Assembly (NCBI GenBank): GCA_937925755.1
Contig: CALAMX010000091.1
Coordinates: 1-8,494, forward strand
Source: an uncultured Burkholderiales bacterium
GTDB taxonomy: Bacteria; Pseudomonadota; Gammaproteobacteria; Burkholderiales; Thiobacillaceae
Reading direction: 5' to 3'
DNA length: 8,494 nucleotides
Position numbers and translations under genes: made by a program. Positions 1 through 4,532 of the stretch are shown piece after piece. Position 1 is the stretch's first letter, and each line of letters opens with the position of its first letter. The notes beneath the pieces were generated by a model, which saw only the letters and a program-made list of their open reading frames with translations, was not told the origin of the DNA and did not search any database.

Positions 1-1
1 C

Positions 2-190
2 GCCTTGGATCGACAGGAGCGCGGCACGGCTGAGCTGTCGGCCGTGCAGGAAATAAGCCGCGACCATGGCCTGCCAGTCATCCCCATCGTCCGTCTGGAC
101 GACCTGCTGGCCTATCTGGCGGCGCGTGCCGGGCAGGGCGAGACCCTGGCCGCCATACGTGCGTATCGAGAGCGCTATGGTGCGGGCTGA
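2..190 (+). CDS. pyrE: Orotate phosphoribosyltransferase, C-terminal end (partial)
   Basis: The reading frame is open from the left edge and ends in TGA at 188-190, giving the last 62 residues of a protein whose start lies outside the window. The stretch beginning ALDRQERG, followed by AVQEISRDHGLPVIPIV, a DLLAYL helix and a final IRAYRERYG, matches the well-known C-terminus of bacterial PyrE. E. coli PyrE has the equivalent LDRQERG, AIQEVERD, DLIAYLEE and VKAYREEFG elements. The enzyme joins orotate to PRPP to make orotidine 5'-monophosphate in cytoplasmic pyrimidine synthesis. The catalytic loop and the PRPP-binding motif lie upstream and cannot be checked. The downstream gene probably starts inside the last codons of pyrE, which suggests co-transcription. 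Identification is confident despite the short fragment. Confidence 0.93.
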   Translation, partial: ALDRQERGTAELSAVQEISRDHGLPVIPIVRLDDLLAYLAARAGQGETLAAIRAYRERYGAG

Positions 191-827
191 AGGCGCTCTA
201 TCGCGCCAGCCCGGCGCAATGACCGCCGCCCTGGTTCTGGGTCTGGCCGCCAGCCTGCCGGCCTGGGCGAACACCTATCGCTGGGTCGATGAACGCGGCC
301 GGGTCTACTACAGTGACAAGCCGCCCTTGCACGCCGTCGAGCCGGACGTGCTCGACCGACAGGGGCGGGTGCTGCGCAAGTCAAGGCCGCCGGCCCCAGA
401 CAACAACAACACCGGGGTGCGCGACCTCGCGCGCGAGCGCCTGGACCAGGCGCTGCTATCGACCTATGTCAACGAGACCGAGATCGATCTCGCCCGCGAG
501 CGCGCCCTGGCGCAGGAAAGAGCCAAACAGGCGAGCCTGGAGTCACTGCTGGAGCAGGCCCGGGCGCGCAAGGCCCGGCTCGAGGGTGAAGCGGGTACAC
601 GCGGGCATACCGGTCGTATGCCTCCGGCGGGCCTCAGCCAAGCGCTTGCCGAGAGCGAGCGGGAGATTGCCCGCCTGGAGACGCTGCGTGCGCGCAGTGC
701 GAATGCCCTGCGCGAGATCGAGGTTCGCTACGAAGGCTACAAGCGCCGCTTCCGCGAGCTCAAGGGGCTGCCCGCTGAGGCCCCTGCAAACGGCAGCCCC
801 CCGACCGTAGGTGACGTCAAGCCCTGA
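177..827 (+). CDS. Secreted DUF4124 domain protein with helical region
   Basis: A 216-residue protein if started at ATG 177. GTG at 180 and ATG at 219 are in-frame alternatives. I prefer 177/180 because a GAGAG sequence lies at 168-172 and because the arginines before the hydrophobic stretch supply the positive n-region of a signal peptide; starting at 219 would leave none. Hydrophobic residues about 15-30 end in AWA, a likely signal peptidase I site. The DUF4124 signature follows at once (TYRWVDERGRVYYSDKPP, about 33-50), a small domain common at the N-terminus of proteobacterial envelope proteins. Residues about 82-196 are rich in Glu, Arg, Ala and Leu and look like one or two long helices or a coiled coil, broken near 140-150 by a Gly/Pro-rich stretch. 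The tail is Pro/Ala-rich. It overlaps the pyrE stop by 14 nt, so translation may be coupled. The molecular function of DUF4124 proteins is not established, and I infer only a periplasmic location. Confidence 0.82.
   Translation: MVRAEGALSRQPGAMTAALVLGLAASLPAWANTYRWVDERGRVYYSDKPPLHAVEPDVLDRQGRVLRKSRPPAPDNNNTGVRDLARERLDQALLSTYVNETEIDLARERALAQERAKQASLESLLEQARARKARLEGEAGTRGHTGRMPPAGLSQALAESEREIARLETLRARSANALREIEVRYEGYKRRFRELKGLPAEAPANGSPPTVGDVKP
764..800. repeat. Perfect 9-bp inverted repeat near the 3' end of the DUF4124 gene
   Basis: GGGGCTGCC at 764-772 is the exact reverse complement of GGCAGCCCC at 792-800, separated by 19 nt. It lies within the last 22 codons of the DUF4124 gene, just before the convergent junction. 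There is no T-run after it on either strand, so it is not a standard intrinsic terminator. It could fold in the mRNA or be a chance product of GC-rich coding sequence. Confidence 0.35.
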
Positions 828-880
828 ATCCTGCGCCGAGCGCAGCCGGGCCAAGCCATTGTGCTACCCAGCCGACCCAC
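828..880. other. Convergent intergenic gap
   Basis: These 53 nt separate the + strand DUF4124 gene from the - strand cytochrome gene. They hold a short GC hairpin, CTGCG/CGCAG with a 5-nt loop at 831-845, without a T-tract. I see no convincing terminator, promoter or small ORF here. Confidence 0.5.
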
Positions 881-1543
881 TCAAGGCTTGGGCGGGACCA
901 GACGCGACATGTAATCGCTGACTGCCTGCAGTTCCGCATCGGTGTAAGGCTTGAGCACGCGCACCATGTCCGGATTGGCGTTACGCCGTCCGTGATCGCG
1001 GCTCTCCTTGGATTCGCGTTAGAGGTAGTTGTAGTGCTGCCCGGCCACACGCGGATAAAACTTCTCTCCCACCCCTTCGCCATGTTGGCCATGGCAGACA
1101 GCGCAGTCACGCTCGTAGAGTCGCTTGCCCAGCTCCAATTGCTGGCCGTCACCTTTACCATTGGTGGTGGGTACGGGCAGGCTGTGCAAATAGGCGGCGA
1201 TGTGGGCTATCTGCTCCCTCGGAAGCACGTCTTCTACGATGAAAATCGAGCATTTTGTGGCTGTCACGGCAGCCTGCGCGTACATCCAGCATCTGTTTGA
1301 TGATGTGACCTGCGGATGCTGTCCGGCTCGTTGCGGGTACCCTGCCTCCGGCTTGCCGGAGGCATCAGGCCGATGGCAACCGCGACAGAGCTCATAGGCA
1401 TCCTTGCCTTGCACGGGATCGCCCTTCAATGCCAGGACGGCGGCCAGCTCGGTTGTATCCGACTTGGCTGGGACATCGCTCTGTGCCAGCGCCGGTTGGG
1501 CGGCCAGCAGCAGCGATGTCAGGAATGACGAAATGGATTTCAT
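881..1543 (-). pseudogene. Di-heme c-type cytochrome, disrupted (two frameshifts and an internal stop)
   Basis: The gene starts at ATG 1541-1543, behind a TGAGG element six bases upstream and 8 nt after the stop of the preceding cytochrome gene. Residues 1-20 (MKSISSFLTSLLLAAQPALA) form a typical Sec signal peptide, so the product would be periplasmic. Two heme c attachment motifs are visible: CRGCH at residues 53-57 and CAVCH at 147-151. They give the two-domain plan of the cytochrome c4/c553-like class, which carries electrons to oxidases or reductases. Three lesions are visible. Between about 1316 and 1241 the conserved reading (AGHIIKQMLDVRAGCRDSHK) is in another frame, so one base has been lost near 1314-1317 and one gained near 1241. 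An in-frame TAA at 1019-1021 follows AGQHYNYL. Beyond it the frame continues for 45 residues with the expected C-terminus (RRNANPDMVRVLKPYTDAEL, then AVSDYMSRL) to TGA 881-883. TAA could be a single C-to-T change from CAA (Gln). The nominal product is 174 residues and lacks the last helix and its probable Met ligand. Sequencing error is the main alternative. Confidence 0.8.
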
Positions 1544-1551
1544 CGGCGTCC

Positions 1552-2186
1552 TCACTTCAAACTCGCCATGTATTGTGCTACCGCTTCCGCCTCTTCCCGG
1601 GTCAGACGCTGGGCGATGGTGCGCATGACCTTGACGCCGTTACTTCGCTTGCCGGTGGCGTATTGGTTGATCTGCTCCAGGCTGTAGGCTGATGCTGGCC
1701 GGCGACACGGGGAAACTTTTTCGAGCCCTTGCCGTTCTCTTCGTGACAACCATCGCAGGAAGGCACACCAGATTGCGTGTTACCCTCCAGGTAGATGCGT
1801 TTGCCCAGGCTCAACAGTTCCGGCTTGTCGACCTCCCCCGGCGCGGGCGGCTGTGCCGCATAGTAATCGGCCAGCGCCTCCATCTCTCCCTCGCTCAGTC
1901 CGGCCATCAGGGTCGACATGATTTCGTGCTGCCGACGCCCCTCCTTGTAGTCCTGCATCTCCCGCAGCAGGTCGCTTTTCTGTTGACCCGCCAGCTTGGG
2001 AAATTCCGGCACCACGCTGTTACCGTCAGTTCCGTGGCAAGATGCGCAAGTCTCATTCACAAGCGTCATGAACCGGGGGCCGCCCTTCTCGGCGGTCAGC
2101 CCCACCACCGTGAAGCTCACCCCCACCCCCAGGTTCAAGGCCCAGACTGTTGCCAGACGCGAAATCCGAAACATCGATTCGTCCAT
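1552..2186 (-). pseudogene. Di-heme c-type cytochrome, disrupted by one frameshift
   Basis: The likely start is ATG 2184-2186; a second in-frame ATG lies at 2172-2174. Residues about 5-30 are hydrophobic and would act as a signal peptide or an N-terminal membrane anchor. CASCH at residues 47-51 and CDGCH at 144-148 are the two heme attachment motifs. The first domain has the class I features GTDGNS, FPKLAGQ, an IMSTLMAGLS stretch with candidate Met ligands, and a closing EMEALADYYA helix. After FPRVAGQHQ the frame breaks: the family-like continuation (AYSLEQINQYATGKRSNG, then KVMRTIAQRLTREEAEAV and QYMASLK) lies in another frame. This is consistent with loss of one base between 1686 and 1689. 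Read as nominal, the protein ends in about 19 unrelated residues at 1602 and loses the second domain's Met ligand and last helix. The restored protein would be 211 residues, ending at TGA 1552-1554. It is paired with the following cytochrome gene and lies 36 nt after the c-di-GMP regulator gene, so it probably belongs to the same transcript. Sequencing error is an alternative to real decay. Confidence 0.8.
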
Positions 2187-2222
2187 CCATCTCAGTGTTT
2201 GACGGGTCGCCCTCTACTATTA

Positions 2223-4025
2223 TCACCTCGGACCGAGGAGAGGATACCGCTTCATGGTGGATCCGCTCGGTCCAGTGCCAGGTAAGACCACCGCCTCGGC
2301 GCGAGGCGTGTCGCAAGCGGGAGCGTGCCGCTGGGGGTCGTCGCTCAGCGGTTCCGGTCGGTGCAGGCCATAACCCTGGGCGTAGTCCACCCCCAGACGA
2401 GTCAATTCCGACACGATGCTGGTCTCCTCGACGAACTCGGCCACGGTCTTGAGGCCCACGGTGTGGCCGATGCGGTGGATGGCCTCGACGATCGCGCGGT
2501 CCATGGGGTCGCGGACGATGTCGCGCACGAAGGCACCGTCGATCTTCAGGTAATCCACCGGCAGGGTCTTGAGATAGGTGAAGGAACTCAGCCCCGAGCC
2601 GAAGTCGTCCAGGGCGAAGCGGCAGCCCTCGGCGCGGATGGCGTGGATGAAGTCGAGGGCGCGGCTTAAGTTGGCGATGGCGGCGGTCTCGGTGATCTCG
2701 AAGCAAAGCAGTGCGCCAGGCAACCGGGTATCCCGCAGCAACTCGCGCAGGTAGGCGTCGAAACCGACATCGTTGAGGGTCGCGCCCGACAGGTTGACGA
2801 AGAAGCTTGGCGCAGCACCGCTCGCGGTTTCGGGATGGCGCGCGACGTACTCGAGCAACCGACGCACCACCCAGCGGTCCAAGGCGGGCGCCAGATTGTA
2901 GCGCTCGGCCGCCGGCAGGAAGGCGCCCGGCCCGATCAGCACACCCGACCCATCGCGCAGGCGCAGGAGGATCTCGCGAAAGGCTGGCCGGCGTGTGGGG
3001 CCGAGGGCGTCGATGCGTTGCCAATGCAGCTCGAAGCGATCCTGCTCGAGCGCAGCGTTGATGCGGGCCACCCAGTGCATCTCGCCCTGGCGGCGGGCGA
3101 GCTCGACGTCATCCTCCTGGAACAGGTGGATGCGGTTGCGCCCGAAATCCTTGGCAGCGTAGCAGGCGACGTCTGCACGTCCCATGATATCGGTCAGCGA
3201 ACCACTGTCACGGTTGATCGGGACAAGGCCGATGCTGCCACCGATGTTGAACGTCTTGCCCAACCAGCAAAAGCGGAAGTCGTTGAGGACGGCTAGCAGC
3301 TCACTGCCGAGATGGCGTGCTCGATCGAGTGGACAATTCTTGAGAAGAATGCCGAATTCATCGCCACCCAGGCGCGCCACCGTGTCGCTTTCACGCACCT
3401 TCGCGTGAAGCAGCAGGGCCACCTGCTTGAGCAGTTCGTCGCCGGCCACGTGGCCACAGGTGTCGTTGACCACCTTGAACTGATCCAGATCGAGGTAGAG
3501 TAGGGCATGATGGGTGTCGAGCTCGCGCGATTCGTCGAGGGCCTCGGCCAGTTTGCGTTCGAACTGTACCCGATTCGTGAGTCCAGTCAGTGAGTCGTGA
3601 TAAGCCAGGTGATAGATGGTCGCCTCCGCCTGGCGGTGGGCACGTCGCACCGCGGCGTCACGAACCTCGCGCTCGATGGCCGGTACCAGGCGGGCGAGGT
3701 TATCCTTCATGATGTAATCGGCCGCCCCCGCCTTCATGGCGGCCACCGCCAAGTCCTCGCCGATGGTGCCGGAGAGGATGATCACCGGCACGTCCTTGTC
3801 CACCTGACGCACCAGGTCGAGCGCCGCCTCGGAGCTGAATCCAGGCAGGTTGTGGTCGGTGATGACGACGTCCCAGACCGTCTCGGCCAGGGCCTGTGTT
3901 AGCTGGGCAGCGCTATCGACGCGGTGGAGGACGGGTTCATAGCCATGTCGCCTGAGCTCGCGCTCGAGCAACAGCGCATCGTCTTGCAAATCCTCCACCA
4001 ACAAGACGCGCAGATCCTTGCTCAT
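2223..4025 (-). CDS. Response regulator with REC, GGDEF and EAL domains (c-di-GMP turnover)
   Basis: A 600-residue cytoplasmic protein. The REC domain (about 5-120) has the acidic pair E11/D12, phospho-acceptor D57 in VVITDHNLPG, S85 in the threonine/serine position and K107. The GGDEF domain (about 135-305) has LDLDQFKVVND (179-188) and an intact RLGGDEFG active loop (GGDEF at 220-224). The inhibitory-site motif RESD (211-214) lies five residues before it, as expected for product-inhibited diguanylate cyclases. The EAL domain (about 315-562) carries EIL instead of EAL (E351) but keeps N411 in NLSG, E443 in FEITET, D473/D474 in LDDFGSG, K494 in YLKIDG, E530 in AEFVEE and Q550 in QGYGLHRPEP. 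Both catalytic sites look competent, so the protein may make and degrade c-di-GMP under phosphorylation control. A 40-residue low-complexity tail follows the EAL fold. Its ATG overlaps the stop of the preceding regulator gene (ATGA), so translation is probably coupled. Which activity dominates cannot be read from sequence. Confidence 0.93.
   Translation of the reverse strand: MSKDLRVLLVEDLQDDALLLERELRRHGYEPVLHRVDSAAQLTQALAETVWDVVITDHNLPGFSSEAALDLVRQVDKDVPVIILSGTIGEDLAVAAMKAGAADYIMKDNLARLVPAIEREVRDAAVRRAHRQAEATIYHLAYHDSLTGLTNRVQFERKLAEALDESRELDTHHALLYLDLDQFKVVNDTCGHVAGDELLKQVALLLHAKVRESDTVARLGGDEFGILLKNCPLDRARHLGSELLAVLNDFRFCWLGKTFNIGGSIGLVPINRDSGSLTDIMGRADVACYAAKDFGRNRIHLFQEDDVELARRQGEMHWVARINAALEQDRFELHWQRIDALGPTRRPAFREILLRLRDGSGVLIGPGAFLPAAERYNLAPALDRWVVRRLLEYVARHPETASGAAPSFFVNLSGATLNDVGFDAYLRELLRDTRLPGALLCFEITETAAIANLSRALDFIHAIRAEGCRFALDDFGSGLSSFTYLKTLPVDYLKIDGAFVRDIVRDPMDRAIVEAIHRIGHTVGLKTVAEFVEETSIVSELTRLGVDYAQGYGLHRPEPLSDDPQRHAPACDTPRAEAVVLPGTGPSGSTMKRYPLLGPR
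2226..2238. repeat. Short perfect palindromic arms at the end of the c-di-GMP regulator gene
   Basis: On the - strand the last codons read CCTCGGTCCGAGG, two 6-base arms around one central base, directly before the TGA. As RNA it could form a 5-bp stem with a 3-base loop. It is followed by TGATAATAG rather than a U-run, so I do not call it a terminator. It sits just upstream of the cytochrome genes and could slightly slow or protect the transcript there, but it may be chance. Confidence 0.25.
4022..4025 (-). promoter_or_regulatory. ATGA start-stop overlap between the two response regulator genes
   Basis: The TGA of the single-domain regulator (4022-4024) and the ATG of the REC-GGDEF-EAL gene (4023-4025) share bases. 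Only a weak purine run precedes this ATG, so the downstream protein is probably made by ribosomes re-initiating after the upstream gene, which would tie the amounts of the two regulators together. Confidence 0.7.
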
Positions 4026-4480
4026 TCAGGGGTCTCAGCGGCAGGTGGCGGCACGTTGAGGATCAACCAGTACAGGCCGAGCTGACGCGCCGCCTCGAGG
4101 AACTGCTCGAAGTCCACCGGCTTGCGTACATAGCCGTTGGCGCCCAACTGATAGCTGGCCAGGATGTCCCTGTCCTCGTTGGATGTGGTCAGGATCACCA
4201 CGGGCAACAGGCGGGTACGCGGATCCGCACGCAGGCGCTTGAGCACCGCCAAGCCGTCGAGCTTGGGCAGCTTGAGATCGAGCAGCACCACCTGAGGCTG
4301 GAGCCGAGTGTCACGACCGCTGTAGGCACCGCTGCCGAAGAGATAGTCCAGCGCCTCCTCGCCGTCGCGCGCGACCACCACCGGGTTGAGGATGTTGTTC
4401 TTGCGAAAGGCGCGCAGCGTCAGCGCCTCGTCGTCCGGATTGTCCTCCACCAGCAGGATGACCTTGTCCTTGGTATCCAT
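4022..4480 (-). CDS. Single-domain response regulator, Rcp1-like CheY family
   Basis: A 152-residue protein that is all receiver domain. I chose ATG 4478-4480 because GGAGGAG (4487-4493) sits six bases upstream. An ATG at 4484-4486 directly abuts that Shine-Dalgarno sequence, and a start at 4531 would add a non-conserved leader. Visible REC residues are E12/D13 in LLVEDNPDDE, phospho-acceptor D68 in VVLLDLKLPKLDG, T99 in ILTTS and K120 in YVRKPVDF. The final helix, ending GLYWLILNVPPP, is a hallmark of the Rcp1-type regulators that partner phytochrome-like or PAS kinases. There is no output domain, so it should act by protein contact or as a phosphate relay or sink. It lies between its likely kinase (52 nt upstream) and the REC-GGDEF-EAL regulator (4-nt overlap), so it may compete with that protein for phosphate. 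Confidence 0.93.
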   Translation of the reverse strand: MDTKDKVILLVEDNPDDEALTLRAFRKNNILNPVVVARDGEEALDYLFGSGAYSGRDTRLQPQVVLLDLKLPKLDGLAVLKRLRADPRTRLLPVVILTTSNEDRDILASYQLGANGYVRKPVDFEQFLEAARQLGLYWLILNVPPPAAETPE

Positions 4481-4486
4481 CCGCAT

Positions 4487-4493
4487 CTCCTCC
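4487..4493 (-). promoter_or_regulatory. Strong Shine-Dalgarno site for the single-domain regulator
   Basis: GGAGGAG on the - strand, six bases before ATG 4478-4480. It is the strongest ribosome binding site seen in this cluster and decides the start of the gene. The other genes of the cluster have weak sites or overlaps, so this regulator may be made in excess over the kinase. Confidence 0.75.
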
Positions 4494-4510
4494 GTTCTTG
4501 GTGGATGGTG

Positions 4511-4532
4511 GTATTTTGCTTTATAGATCATC
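4511..4532 (-). promoter_or_regulatory. AT-rich leader between kinase and regulator genes, possible internal promoter
   Basis: These 22 nt contain only 6 G/C bases, in sharp contrast with the GC-rich surroundings, and include TATAAA on the - strand (4520-4525). A TTGTCG lies upstream within the kinase's last codons, but only 13 nt away, too close for a normal sigma-70 spacing. I therefore regard an internal promoter as possible only. The low GC may simply keep the strong ribosome binding site unstructured. Confidence 0.25.

Noticed and set aside
831..845. CTGCG/CGCAG hairpin as an intrinsic terminator
   Set aside because: The stem is only 5 bp and there is no T-run on either side.
1019..1021. 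Recoding of TAA as an amino acid or programmed read-through
   Set aside because: There is no known recoding signal in sight, TAA is the least read-through stop, and the same gene pair carries three other lesions, so decay or sequence error is simpler.
1692..2285. A 197-codon + strand frame opposite the first cytochrome gene
   Set aside because: It lies antisense to a frame with two heme attachment motifs and has no recognisable features of its own.
2053..3024. A 323-codon - strand frame overlapping the EAL domain and the cytochrome start
   Set aside because: The translation is rich in Arg, Pro and Gly without domain motifs, while the overlapping frame carries all the EAL catalytic residues.
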